Of a DNA stretch of 64,000 bases, positions 1 through 11,866 are shown piece after piece. Under the pieces are notes generated by a model. It ran no database searches. It worked only from the letters and a program-made list of their open reading frames with translations, and had not been told where the DNA came from. Each line of letters begins with the position of its first letter. The stretch's first letter is position 1. This DNA comes from Hypericum androsaemum (Eukaryota > Streptophyta > Magnoliopsida > Malpighiales > Hypericaceae), in NCBI GenBank assembly GCA_963995505.1, contig OZ023182.1, positions 15,785,619 through 15,849,618 of the forward strand. The letters are read 5' to 3'. The position numbers were made by a program, and so were the translations under genes.

Positions 1-264
<264 letters not shown>

Positions 265-1940
265 ATGAACCGTGGTGTAGGAGAGAGGGGCCATGTCTGT
301 CTTTCCGGCTTTCAGTATGTGTATCAAATGTCTGTTCTGTCTCTAAATTAAACCGATGGCCCTCTAGTGGTCCAATAACATGAAAGATTAAAATGGAGAA
401 ACAAATGTTTCTTCGGTTTGTTGTATGGATAATATGACCCGGAAAAGTGCTGATTGTCAAATATTCAGTATGTCAATCTTGTTGATTTAAAGGCCTCCTT
501 GGCATAATTGTATCCTTATTCGCGAAATTACACACGCGTGTTGCAGATGCATCAGCAATCTGCTAAATTTTCGTTAGATGTGTGGCATCCTTCGTCTGCA
601 AACAATGTGAGATTCAATCTGCAGAAGACATTGAATGCTAAGATGTCAACATGTACGTTATATATTTGCCTATGCACATCGAACGGATCGAACGGGCTTG
701 CTGATGTCTGTTGCCGAACTGGGAAGACAGACAGATCATCATAGATCTCAACGAACATCATTCTGATGTATATGCAAACTACTCCACTAGGAGAAACTCA
801 TCTTTAGCTCCAAACATAATGTTGACATTTAATCTGCAGCAGACATGAATAGTTTGCAACACCAACATATCCGTTCTATATTAGCGAGCGTGGCGCGATG
901 ATCATGGCAACACGAACAAATCCGTTCTATATCCGAATAGGGATTGTTATTTTGGTCCGGGGTGTTTATCTGGTTTGTGCTCATCTGGTGAACTTGTCAG
1001 TTAAAAATAGAGAGTCGGTTGGGGTGTACTCTTTCCATAGACCAAATACAAGGAATATCGTGTTAAATAACACTGTTGCGTTGCTGAGAGGTCGAACTTG
1101 AAATCAAGACGATCATAAGTTAACTATGGATTGATGGGAGGACGGATTGAGTGGGGAGTGTTGCATTGATTTAGTCACCCAATAAGCAGATCTGGCAGTT
1201 AAGTAACCAACTCTGTGCAGTGTGTGCGTTTTCTTTTAGAATGTCGACTATTTCATGTACCGAGGTCAAAGTTTTACCGGCAGCATTAATGGCGCTTTGA
1301 AGTCTACAAAACGGGTAATTACCATTTGTTAGTCTATTGCAGCAGCTAAGCACGAGCTATTTAATTAGCATTATCGCCAAGTTAGCAGTGTCTCTTGCAT
1401 CTTCATAAAAGGCGCAGGAACGACAATTGGACCGGATCTTACGGTTTACCCTAATCCAAACACGACGATTTCATGATCTGTTGATTTTGGTCGAATTAAA
1501 TTATGTCTAATCTGGATCTTGATTTTTAAAATACGACAAGATCATGGATATTTGCATAAAAGGAAATATATGAGAAAAATAGCAGAATATAAAGAGAGAG
1601 AGTAAAAAAAGAGGAGGTAAAAATGAATGAAATTGATTAATTAGATAAGATTCATATGGTGTCCTATGACATTTTTTTAGCCCATGGGCGACCTTTGTCT
1701 TGTTAACTGCATAATTAAGCAGATTATGAGTTGAACAAAATTTTGAGATCAGACGAATGAACAAGTTTTTTATTTCATACAAGTTTTGCTCCCACTATTT
1801 TTGTCCCTAGATATTAAATTCAATCGTCAGTCTCAAGCATTTTCTGAAATTTGATATACCTATCCTATATATAGCTCAGTCGATTTATATAATATAGTAT
1901 CTGAATTGAATAGTTAGTGCCTTCGAGTGGAATGAAATAA
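265..1940. other. E2 3' UTR and intergenic DNA
   Basis: The first 200-250 bases after the stop should be the E2 3' UTR. The rest has no coding frame that I recognise. Short similar phrases recur between about 570 and 860 (CTGCAGAAGACA and CTGCAGCAGACA; CCGTTCTATAT twice near 870 and 921), suggesting an old, decayed repeat. I cannot assign it to a family. Confidence 0.5.
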
Positions 1941-1952
1941 TTATGGGCATTA

Positions 1953-2361
1953 GGCGTGGCGTCTTGCTCAGTCGAGTTTGTATTCGAATGGGGATATTTT
2001 TCGCGAAGCGCTTTCGGCAAAGGCGTGGCGTCTTGCTATTGTTGCAGGGTTTTCTTGGGAGGAGGACGCTTCTTTTATCCTCAACACTATAAAGGAGGCG
2101 GCTTTTGGACTTTCCCATTTTTGGTCTTTTGACCCCCCTTGACTTTTCGAGAGGGTTTTGATGGAATTTTGATCTTCCTTAGTGGTGTTTGCATGTTTGG
2201 TGTTCGATGCTCATGTGGGCCGTCTTAGATTAGATAGCATTTATCTTATATGTTTTATACTTTGATAAATTCTATCTAATTCCATTTGGGCTGTATTTCC
2301 TGATTGTAAACTTCTTAGGGATCCTTTTAAGGAATAATATACATTTACTTATTAAAAAAAG
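1953..2361 (+). mobile_element. 5'-truncated retroposon (LINE-like) with 12-bp target duplication
   Basis: The 12-mer TTATGGGCATTA occurs at 1941-1952 and again, perfectly, at 2362-2373, bracketing about 409 bp. The right end of the insert is an AT-rich tail ending in a run of seven A just before the second copy. A long, variable-length duplication plus a 3' A-tail is the hallmark of target-primed reverse transcription, so the insert is a LINE or LINE-mobilised retroposon inserted in the plus direction. A short internal direct repeat (GGCGTGGCGTCTTGCT near 1953 and 2022) is present. The left part holds an open frame of about 60 codons that I cannot match confidently to a LINE protein, so the exact family is open. 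Confidence 0.6.
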
Positions 2362-3083
2362 TTATGGGCATTATCCATTAAAATCAGGTTTATTAAATTT
2401 GGACCCAACTTCCTTTTTAAACTATTCTATATTGCATTTTCCATATGTGGGGAAGTTTAAACCCTTTCTACGTAGTAACGGCTATTTAATAGAATCTCGA
2501 TTAACAGAAAAAAAACTTGTACCAAAAAGTAACTAATTTTTATATTACCTAATAGTTCTTGAATTTGAATCATTTTGAACGCATGATTGTTAAATAATTG
2601 TTTGGAGAATTTTGGTATACCCAACTTGTATTCGAATTAGTTAACTAGTAGATATTCGAATACCAGCTCATATAAAAAAACATAAGAAACTTATTACATC
2701 AGTCCATCAAGAGAAAACAAAAGGAACAGCAAGTCAGTTTCATGTACCTTTCAGGAATAATCATCTTCATTTTTTTAAAAGATTTTTTTTCCCAGGTCAA
2801 GACAAGTTAGCTTCATGTACTTTGTTTTGTGTCAACTGTCAAGGACGAGGACTATAATTTATAGTGTTAATGAGGTGGAAGGTGAATCTTTAATATTGGT
2901 TGGTCTCTTTTGTGTTTGTTCAGAAAGAGCATAATTTGATGGGAACAAATCATAAGCACTAAGAATTGTTTAGTAATTTTAAAATTTAAAGTGTTCAATG
3001 AATATCTCATGCAATATGGTTTTGGCAGATTTTCTGCAGGTCTGAATATCATTCACAGAAACCATAAAAAAATTCTCAGATTA

Positions 3084-3137
3084 ACTAGAGAGATAGTTGT
3101 TCTAAGTTAAACTAGAGAGATAGTTGTTCTAAGTTAA
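3084..3137. repeat. Perfect 27-bp tandem duplication
   Basis: The unit starting ACTAGAGAGATAGTTG is present twice head to tail (3084-3110 and 3111-3137) without mismatch. The identity points to recent replication slippage or unequal exchange. No function is apparent. Confidence 0.85.
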
Positions 3138-4919
3138 ATAATATATTTCGAGTTTCAGTAATTGAAAAGACATTAATTCTTCGATACTTCTTGGTAGAGT
3201 TTTAGAACATTTCAAAAGTTAAACCCGACTCCAACCTATATTAATTAGTCATGTGAAAATTCGAATGTCAAGTGGTATAAAAAAATTATCTACATTCATA
3301 GGAACCACCCTAGTTTAAGGGATATGCAGGATTCGGACGGGGCAGTGACGATAGTTATATTGATAAATACTAAACTAGTTAGATGTTCTTAATTACTAAT
3401 TATGCTTGGAAATGTGAACTAGTGAAATCTCCAGGATTATTTTGATAATACTAGTTAGAATTATTTTGATAATTCCCTTTCGAAAAAGAAGAAAGTACTT
3501 ATTTGAAAGTGAAAACAGAGAAGATCTGGGCATATAGCTCCCTCGACTGCTCAAGGGGTTGGATTTATCATAAGAAAATATATAACATGGGTTACACTTG
3601 AAATTCGAAATCTAGTTCTTTAAAAAAAAATTCAGAAGTTGTAGTTTAAAATGAAGAAAATATAGGATATGATTTTTTGCATTGTCTTTTTCTTTTAAGA
3701 ATTTTTTGACTGTTAATTTGGAAATAATCGTGATCTCTAGCCAATACTTTGAACCAAAATCACCAATTCAAAGATTTCCTATCTTCATTACTATGTAAAA
3801 CCGATCGAAACCGCAAAACCACGTCCGACAAAACCAAAAACGAAACCGGATGAACACATGGGTGGACGGAATTGTTTTAAATAATGTATTTGTAAGAAAA
3901 TCAAATAATTAAGTGTTATTAGAAAATCTCCATCATTTCTTTAGACGATTTTAAACCACAAGGTAGTAATATGCTAGTCTTTCAAATCACATAAATCTAA
4001 AATATTTTACTTACAAATAGTGGTTATTTTTTGAGAGTCGAACACTGAGACGATTTTCTATCATTTTTATAAATAAAATTGTATTTCACCATAATATGAA
4101 TATTTACATACTTACAATTCGTTTATTAAATTACTCGCATGGATACGAAATTGTCTACAACCGGCCTCGTTAAAATACTTCATATACTATCCATTGCAAT
4201 CTATACTTAATGTTACGTTGATAGGCCAATTTCAAATAACGCTAATGCTATAATTGAAAATCTTGATGCAAGTTGGTTTCTTTGATCTTCCCTATCCTAT
4301 AAGCAATATTTAACTCTCCCATCATTTTGAAGGCCGTTTGGGATTTTAAAACCAATCATTCGTAATAAAAACATCGAATTCAAAATATTGAAAACTAATT
4401 AGTGTTAAATACTTATTTAAAAAGTTATAATTTTAAATGATCTTAACTAGTTGAACTTAAATTAATCAACCTAAAAAAATATCATAACGTTTTTATAATA
4501 ATACTTTGTTGCATTTTCATTTCCCATAAAGAAACAAAGCTTCTGTGTACGCACACCCAGCCATATTCCTGAATTTGAGGCACAAACTGCACATTAAATT
4601 GACCCATTTAACGAGGCCACGATTTACCCACCACTACCCAATTCGGACGAAAATTTTGGACCCTTCTCCCTCTAATACGTTTATCTTTTTGGCGGTACAC
4701 ATATTTTTATTCTTTGTTTTATATAATATGTATTCAAATATTGATCGAACAAATAAATTCAAATTAGATAAAATATATCTGATAATATTCTGTCGAAAAA
4801 TACGTGATATTACTGGTGTATTTTCATTAGTTGAAAGTCAATACTTCTTATTTAAGTTAAATAATTTCTACTGCTTAGTTTACATATTATGTGTCACCAT
4901 TGTTATAGTTCCCAATAGA

Positions 4920-4952
4920 GCCACGTCACCCCACGTGGGCAAGTACACGTGC
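4920..4952. promoter_or_regulatory. ACGT-core (G-box/ABRE-like) cluster
   Basis: Three ACGT cores lie within 31 bp: CCACGTCA at 4921-4928, CACGTG at 4932-4937 and CACGTG at 4946-4951. They lead into a GC-richer block (to about 5110) that stands out from the AT-rich surroundings. Such clusters bind bZIP and bHLH factors in plants. No intact gene starts next to it, so it may be the remnant of a promoter or of a mobile element. Binding is an inference from motif density only. Confidence 0.4.
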
Positions 4953-5309
4953 TTCTCTTGGGTTGCCGAGAAGAGCCGTGAACGGCGCCGGTCACCGGCC
5001 GTCCTGCTGTGTGTTTTTGAGTGGCAAGTGGGCTCCACTGGTTGGCCGAGCCGGTTACCTACTGTCGTCTACTCTCCAGACACACCCAGGCTTTGCCTAC
5101 CCCCACGCGCACGGTCAGCGACAGACTTCTAACCTTTGTCCAAATTCAATTTTGACCATGTTATGTATCTTCTCTAAATTATTTTCTTTTTCGTATTTTT
5201 TCCGGTGGTGCTTGTACGATTTTTTTGAAAATGCGAGACAGCGAGAGGCAACATTCAGATTTCAGATTATGCAATTTTATTCTGATGGACTTTGTTTGAG
5301 AGATTGTGT

Positions 5310-5870
5310 TTGAATTTTATATCAAAAGTGGACGATTTTTTAAACCTAATTTATAAGTGTGAACGATTTATTTACTTAATGTCTTGAATTGGATTAACAT
5401 GATAGAATCAATTGCTCATACAAGACACGTGATTATTGTTGTCCTTGCACGACCTTGTGTCATGCCACGTTGGTAGAGTCAAGCTCATGCAAACTTCAGC
5501 CCGATGAGCTTTATTTGAAGGAACATGTTGAGAGGTTAACACAATGCCAGTTTGCGAGTGTTTGTTTGCAAGTGTGATGAGTTTACTTATAAGTCTTGAA
5601 AATTCACATACTCATTTCTTTAAAGTTTTGAGTTAGATTTGAAGATTCTAACATGATATTTGAGTGAGTTGATCTCGTGGCTTATTGTGCTTGTACAACC
5701 CCTTTTAAAAGCACGATAGATCGTGTCAATCATGTGCAAACTTCAACCCGATGAGAATCGTTTGAGAGGGCATGTTGGAGAACCCCACATCAAAAATAGA
5801 AGGTCATTAGACCCAATTTATAATTGTAAAAGATCTAGCTATCCGAGTGCCTCAATATTTTTGGTTAAAT
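5310..5870. repeat. Diverged tandem repeat, about 235-250 bp unit
   Basis: Two and a half units can be followed by eye. The phrase GCAAACTTCARCCCGATGAG recurs at about 5488 and 5738, each time followed by a GAGAGG-like and CATGTTG-like stretch. The start of the first unit (TATCAAAAGTGGACGA, about 5320) resembles the sequence after the second (CATCAAAAATAGAAGG, about 5788). Part of the same sequence recurs at about 9120-9245. It resembles old LTR-type repeat DNA, but I found no terminal dinucleotides or target duplication. Confidence 0.45.
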
Positions 5871-6300
5871 ATTGAGATTTTAAGAGTGGTATTCCCTACT
5901 AGGTATCCATTATATTATTAAAACTAGCTTATCTCCAAATACTTCTAAGAATGACTTATCATTGTCTCAAGCCGGTGGTACCAACAATAGCAACAAATCT
6001 TTTCTTATCGAATTTTAAAACAACTTTATAAATCAATTTTGATACTTTTAGTTAGATTAATTACATAGAGTAATTAGTGGAAGATATTTAACTCCTAAAC
6101 AAAAAGTTATAGAATAAACGTTTTCTTAATCTTTAATTAAAAATTATATAGTTATCATTCTCCGAAACGATCATTCTCGATTATAGATTAGTTATTTCCA
6201 AGTAATCACAATGCCATAGAGTCATAAACCAAGAATTACTATTGAGAAGCATTCAATTAGAGACTGGATTGAGTGAGGATTAAATAAAATTTGTCCTCAG
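5871..6300. other. AT-rich intergenic DNA
   Basis: No gene is visible. The phrase GACTGGATTGAGTGAGGA near 6262 recurs almost unchanged near 29727, so part of this block belongs to a dispersed repeat. Confidence 0.4.
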
Positions 6301-6307
6301 GTAGGGA

Positions 6308-6391
6308 CTACACATGCAAACAAATATCACCACACATGCAAATCAATCACTATACATGCAAACTAATATCACTACACATGCAAACTAATAT
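6308..6391. repeat. Four-copy 20-22-bp minisatellite carrying CATGCA (RY) motifs
   Basis: A unit close to CTACACATGCAAACTAATAT is repeated four times. CATGCA occurs at 6313-6318, 6335-6340, 6355-6360 and 6377-6382, spaced 22, 20 and 22 bp, about two helical turns. CATGCA is the RY element bound by plant B3 factors such as ABI3, FUS3 and LEC2. No intact gene is close by, so a regulatory role is only possible. Confidence 0.65.
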
Positions 6392-6399
6392 CCATGAGG

Positions 6400-9120
6400 A
6401 CATAAAGACTAGCATAGTTCCCACCAAATCTACCCCATTCAATTAGCATCAAAGAGCGAAGGCCTTTTTTTCTCTTTCGATCTCATCAAATTAATTGCGA
6501 AGGGTAATTCCATCAATTAATTATGCACTGAAATCTTTGTACATATCTCATGATCATGCATATGCACGTATTGTTAAATCCAATGCTAAAGGCCAATGTT
6601 TTTTATTTCTGGCGTCTTTTACTCTTATCTCTGAACGCTTGAACACACGATTCACCCACGTCTCTTAAAAGATGAAACAAATTGACTATTGGCATTAAAA
6701 TCGAGGCTCACTTTTGTAACGTCAATGTATCTTTACGCAAAAAGTACACAATTTTTACGAAAAATTATAAAAAGTCAATTTGGCGACTACGGAAATTTAC
6801 ATTCCATACATTCATTCAATTTTTAATAATTACACAAATTCATAAAATTTGTGGGAATTACAAAAATTAAAAATTTAGGCACGCTAAAATGTGGTAGAAA
6901 CTTCATAATCACTTGTTTAGGAGATAAAATCGTATTTATTTTTCTGGGGTCGCTCAAAACCCAAGAGGAAACCATGTGCATCCGAGTGATACTTGGTGAG
7001 TTGCTGTCGTTTGAGTCACTCCCTATATTTTTGTTAATTGTACTTTAATATCCTGTAACTTATTAGTAGTCGTGTCAAGCGTTATGTTAACTAGATTATA
7101 AGATATGGCCTCTCCCGAATTTCATGCATGGCTATATTTTATTATTTAACTCCAATTTTTGTCTTTCAGGCAATTTAGTTTCCTTTCCTAACTATTTGAT
7201 TCCCCTTCCGTAGAACAATTTGGTACGCACACTTAGTTCGGAACCAACAAGCACAAACACCGAGTAGTTTAAACAAAAATATTAGATTCGAGATATTAAA
7301 AATGTATGAATTTTGTCACTTTTTAAAAATTCTACCTACTCTTATCTATTTGCATAAATACAAAATGAGGAGAGTACATTTGGAAAGCAGATATAAAAAC
7401 ATTTTTCATGGACATTCAATGGGTTGATTTTTTGTTTAAATCATTTGGACTCTCACTCGATCCATTAGTTCAAATTCGAATTGCGTAATTTTTTTAAAGT
7501 TCAAGACTCTTTCAACAAAATATTAAACAATGATGCGTCACCAATTTCTCGAACTCGATATATGCAATGTATGTAGTCATAGTTAGATTCATGCAACAGT
7601 TAATAGATTTTTAAAATTTTGTCCCATCCATATTATCAATTTTTGTTCGATCGATAGAATTACTTTATTTAACCGAAACGTGAAACTCCATATTATCAAA
7701 TTACTTGGTGTATATACGTGGACTTCGTTCTTTCTCTTGGAAGATGTTTAGGCATTATACTGTTTTCTACATAATTAAGGGTTATGAGGTCTTTAATACT
7801 TTTTAATAAACAAATTGCAGCCATGGCCTTATTACTAGTTCTTTCCCCTGGTATTATATACATGACTCATCGTCCTCAACTTATTCTATAATTTTAGTGG
7901 TAAACTTTCCAAACGACGTTAATATTTTTTATGTATAATTATAATCATTATGCCTAGACATATTTGCTTCTTGGTGATAGCTGTTAACTATATAATAACA
8001 TTCGCCTCGTAGAAGAATATCATATTGTATTGACCTGCAAATTAATGTCTATGCTTATCTAACCTTACAATATATATATATATACGCACATACATACATA
8101 TTCGAAACCATAAATGCGTGCTTGATTATGATGAGTTAGAGCAAAACCTACTGTTTTCTCGACAACAATGTCTTTTTTCTCGAGAAATTCTCGAGCACAG
8201 ATTGATCGCTTCCGTCTTCAATAATGGCGGAAAGTAGTATATATTCTCTAGGTTAAATCTTTACAACATTAAAATCTCATTATCCAAATTTAGATCTTAA
8301 GACACCGTGTATTCTCAAACAAAGTTCAATGGGTCATTTGCATGAACATTAACTTTACAAATCGTGTGATAAAACTAGCTCATATGGGCAAAAACGGACA
8401 ACAAAATCAACCCAAAACTTAAGTCAAATAGTGGATTTTTCATAGCTCACCACTCTTGCAACTAGTAACGTGATAATTTCAACAAGAGTGAAAAAACATT
8501 ATTGAAAAACTTATCCCTGTATAGAGTACACAGTGCTCGAATACGTATACGGCAAGAAAAATAGTAGACCTTTCGGCATATGCAATGGCCAAAATTGTCC
8601 ATCAATGCTTCGTCAGTATACTCTTGCCAAGATATTGATGTTGGGACAACTGATTAGGACTGTGCTTTGTGTAAGGATAACATTAAGTAGCGCAAGCACA
8701 TAATTATTGATGCACTAACGACCGGCCAACATCTCTTGCTTGAATGTGAAGCTTCCATATCATCCGAGAGCTTTGCTTCTCTTTAAAGTCTAGCCTTATT
8801 AGTTCCTTTCCCTTTCAATTACTTCTTTATTGGATTTGTTTTCCTTGCTCGCCTCGGCCCATGAATTCTCGAGCCCTAAACTGACGATTGTGCCAATGGG
8901 AAACTGACATGTTATTAAAGCTTCAACTTCGTGCGGGAGTGGCCCTTCTTTTTAAACTGGATCTCGTCTGTTCATTATTTTTGTGTTCTCATCTAATGAC
9001 CAGATGACACATGGATAAGGCCACGTAATAGCAATGCACCACTCTAGATAGCCGGTTGTTTACAAATAAAAGGTAGCATTACTCTCGCAAAAAGATCGTA
9101 CCGCACGTAAAGAACGTAAG
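6400..9120. other. AT-rich intergenic DNA
   Basis: I see no recognisable gene. Short frames at 6682-6870 and 6851-7048 have no motif. A short TA/CATA microsatellite lies at about 8071-8100. A SINE-like fragment resembling other copies in the window may lie at about 7495-7560. Confidence 0.45.
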
Positions 9121-9245
9121 CTTGTTGCACAAAATGGTTAAAATTATTATATTCTTGCGAGTGTGCTAAATTTATTTATAAGAGTTTAATTTATTATTTT
9201 AAAATTTTGAGATGAATATGAAGATTCTGATATAGTATTGTTCAT
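9120..9245. repeat. Dispersed partial copy of the 5.3-5.9 kb repeat
   Basis: The sequence from TTGCGAGTGTG through GAAGATTCTGATATAG parallels that at about 5555-5680 (GTTTGCAAGTGTG through GAAGATTCTAACATGA). It is an older copy of the same repeat. Confidence 0.4.
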
Positions 9246-9435
9246 TTTAGTCACACAGTGACAAAATCAAAACTAGAATATCTTACCCATTATTTTAAAA
9301 TTTTAGGTTTCATAAAATAAATTCAAAAATAAACTATTTTAATGTAAATGTAGAAATAGGACATACATTATCCATATCGTGTACTAGTCGCAATCCAATT
9401 ACCTACCTTATTCATACGTCTAAGAATAAACCTTG

Positions 9436-10093
9436 TGTTGGATTTTGGGCCCATCAGGCCCAAAAAAAAGTTGGGTTGGATGGGCCGGTCAACCCGAGCT
9501 GACCGGCCCGATGCCACGCAAGCGTCACATCAGCGTGACGTGGCGCTGACGTCATATGTGGCAGTCTACGGGGCGCGCCCACGTGGCAAAGCTAGGGGTA
9601 GCCTTGCCACGTGGCGTACATGCGGTCCAAAGTGCCACGTGACGGACATGCGGCCCGAAGTGCCACGTGGCGTGACACGTGGCATGACACGTGGCGGACA
9701 TGCGGCCCGAAGTGCCACGTGGCGGACATGCGGTCCAAAGTGCCACGTGGCGGCCATGCGTGACACGTGGCGCATTTTAGTTGTCCGGATTTTCCTATAA
9801 AAAGGGAAATCTGGCTGGACCAATTTGTAACTTTGTCCACAACACTTCAATAAGAAAGGAAAATTTCGGATTAGTTCCTGAATTTTAATCAGATTTTCAA
9901 TAGAGGAAATCTCGTGAAAATCAATTACGAATCCGTTCAAACGTGATCGTAATTCGACTAGCACGAAGACGTTGTGGACCCGAGCCTGTGGACCTCTTGC
10001 TTCAACAAGTAAGTAATTTATTATTAACGAATAGTTTGTTAATTAAACAGGTTTAACACGTAATTACTCATTAATTACGCGTCGAATCTGTCA
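9436..10093 (+). repeat. 5' LTR of the copia element (658 bp)
   Basis: It starts TGTTGGATTTTGGG, ends TCTGTCA, and is followed two bases later by the primer-binding site. A TATA box (CTATAAAAAG, 9795-9804) is followed by a short leader shared with the 3' LTR. It is 54 bp longer than the 3' LTR because its minisatellite has more units, despite the 3' LTR having its own extra segment near its start. Confidence 0.95.
9577..9773 (+). promoter_or_regulatory. G-box minisatellite in the 5' LTR (nine CACGTG sites)
   Basis: About five units of a 26-30-bp sequence built on GTGCCACGTGGCGGACATGC lie upstream of the LTR TATA box. CACGTG occurs nine times, mostly inside the palindrome GCCACGTGGC. The 3' LTR has only three CACGTG sites in the matching region. 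G-boxes bind bZIP and bHLH factors in light, ABA and stress responses; an enhancer role for the LTR is an inference. The copy-number difference must have arisen after insertion or during reverse transcription. Confidence 0.85.
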
Positions 10094-10095
10094 AT

Positions 10096-10107
10096 TGGTA
10101 TCAGAGC
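10096..10107 (+). other. Primer-binding site, initiator tRNA-Met type
   Basis: TGGTATCAGAGC is complementary to the 3' end of plant initiator tRNA-Met and lies 2 bp after the LTR end, where minus-strand DNA synthesis starts. Confidence 0.95.
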
Positions 10108-11215
10108 ATGGTTGAAACCATGTTTTGATGATAATATGATGTTTTAATTCAAATAATTATGTGATTTTTTGGGTTAAAAATCGTATTAATTGTGATTTTA
10201 TTGAAAATCATAATCTGTTGGACTTTAAAATAATTAATTTGGAACCAGCGGGACTAAATTAATTTTTGCCTAACCGCGCGGGCAAATTCGCGCACGCGCG
10301 AAACTTTAAGGTACCAATCTGAAATTTGACTGCTTACGTGGCACCTGCGTGTCATGGACTTCGGTGTAATATTTGGAAAACTTGGGGATTAATTGCAAAT
10401 TTGTCCAAAAATCCCCAAATCGATAGAACCCTAATCGGGCGATTTGAGGGCGATTTTTCCCCGAATCAAATTCCGTTGATTTCGTCAGAAATCCGACGAT
10501 TTCGACGCCGTAGATCGACGATAGTCGATTCTCCGGCTTCTCCCCGACGTCCCGAGACCACGTTTGTGGATCGACATCACCGGAATCGTAAGATCAAAGA
10601 CGAAGATGGCGGAGAGGCGCGGAACGGAGAAGACGTTCGTGACGGTGAACGGCTGGACGACGGCCCACGAGGCTGATACGGCCGTGCTCGCGAGGCTGAG
10701 ACGAGTCGATTGCAACCGGTCTCAGCCGTTGGTTCGCCGCCGTTACGCGGCGGTCGTAGGAGGGCGATGCGGTGGCGATTTCGCCTTCGCAGTCGGGGAG
10801 AGAGAAAGAGAAAGGAGAAATATGCGAGGGGCAAAATTGTAATTTCATGATTTTTTTTGAAAATATTTATACCCGGGTCAAGAAAATCAAAAAATCGGAC
10901 GGATTGGCCTGGTTTCTTAGTTCGACCCAACCCGATTTAAATATTGGGTTTTTTCTCTTTTAATTGGATAAAATCAGTTTTTATTCAATTAAAATCCAAT
11001 AAATTGATAAAAATGTTGAGAAATTTTTGTCAATTAGGTTTATTAAAATTATGACGATATTTTAATAAACTTAAAAATATTTTGGAACGAGTTCCGAGAT
11101 ATGCTAAAGTTAAACTAAAATCACATAAATTGATCCATATATGATCATCAAAAGATTGAAAAATGAGTTTTTCAATCCTATTTTGGGAGAATATGAGAAT
11201 TAACCCGAAATTGAA
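10108..11215 (+). other. Long untranslated leader of the copia element
   Basis: About 1.1 kb separates the primer site from the first long frame. The part at about 10400-10830 is markedly GC- and CpG-rich, contains a short GC hairpin near 10276-10302, and holds only overlapping short frames on both strands without motifs. Plant copia leaders can be long, but the missing gag could also have been replaced or lost here. Confidence 0.6.
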
Positions 11216-11866
11216 TTGCAATTGTTGCAAGATTTGATGGCTACTGGAGACAGGTATCTGAACTTCTGTGCAACAGAACTTCGACAGAAGATTCTGAAGT
11301 GCCGTTTACCGCTGCGTGTGCCTCAGGATGACATGTGTGTCATCGTTGAGCATATTGAGGCTGTTCACTGGGAGATGCAAGAATGCATCTGGGCTGGAGG
11401 TTACGATCATGGAGAAGACTGGCCCTCTATGTTTCGAGACCTCCTGGTCACGCTAAAAATCCAAGAAGATATGAGTATCTTCTCGGCACCTGAGTTCAAT
11501 ACCCATAGAGATGCTCTCTATGGTTTGATTCACTATCTCGAGGAAAGGGGTCTTCTCAGAGAAATGATACCTTCTCCTGTTCTGGAGCTGCGAAGCTGTT
11601 TGATCTTGAACCGCTACCTCGCTAAGGAATACCATTACAGTTTTCCTCTGCTCCTGATCATCTGGATCATGGATTCAATTCTAGTTCCGGCAAGTACCCT
11701 GGAACTTCTCACCGGATCGTCCTCGCACCCGGTCCCGACAGGATCGTCTTTGGACCCGGATCCAGATATGTATCTGGATTCACCTACCGGATCGCCTGGA
11801 CATCCGATTATATGTTTAACTGTCCCCATGTACATATGTTATTTTTGGGAGAATTTTGTACCATAG
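11216..11866 (+). CDS. Unrecognised ORF in the gag position of the copia element
   Basis: This 216-codon frame sits where gag and protease should be and is in the same frame as pol, separated from it only by TAG at 11864-11866. I do not recognise the product. It lacks the CCHC zinc knuckle of Gag and the DSG active site of the copia protease. The N-terminal half looks like a genuine protein (charged, mixed helix-like sequence with ELRQKILKCRLPLRVPQDD and WAGGYDHGEDWPSMFRDLL). The last third is rich in Pro, Ser, Gly and Asp, with repeated GATCG-type DNA phrases. The final residues before the stop lead smoothly into the segment that precedes gag-pre-integrase, so the right junction may retain a scrap of protease. 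It may be a captured host fragment or a very divergent gag. The assigned start TTG is a tracking convenience; the first ATG in frame is the Met codon at 11237. Confidence 0.4.
   Translation: MQLLQDLMATGDRYLNFCATELRQKILKCRLPLRVPQDDMCVIVEHIEAVHWEMQECIWAGGYDHGEDWPSMFRDLLVTLKIQEDMSIFSAPEFNTHRDALYGLIHYLEERGLLREMIPSPVLELRSCLILNRYLAKEYHYSFPLLLIIWIMDSILVPASTLELLTGSSSHPVPTGSSLDPDPDMYLDSPTGSPGHPIICLTVPMYICYFWENFVP

Larger units (their letters stand above)
2374..5305. other. AT-rich intergenic DNA
   Basis: Apart from a perfect 27-bp tandem duplication at 3084-3137 and the GC-richer G-box block near 4920-5110, I see no gene here. Open frames are short, AT-driven and lack recognisable motifs. Confidence 0.5.

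Noticed and set aside
9435..9964. Overlapping open frames on both strands with repetitive Arg/His/Cys-rich products
   Set aside because: They are translations of the G-box minisatellite in the copia LTR in several frames, not proteins.
10326..10963. Several overlapping 60-117-codon frames in the copia leader
   Set aside because: Frames overlap on both strands, are driven by high GC content, and contain no domain.
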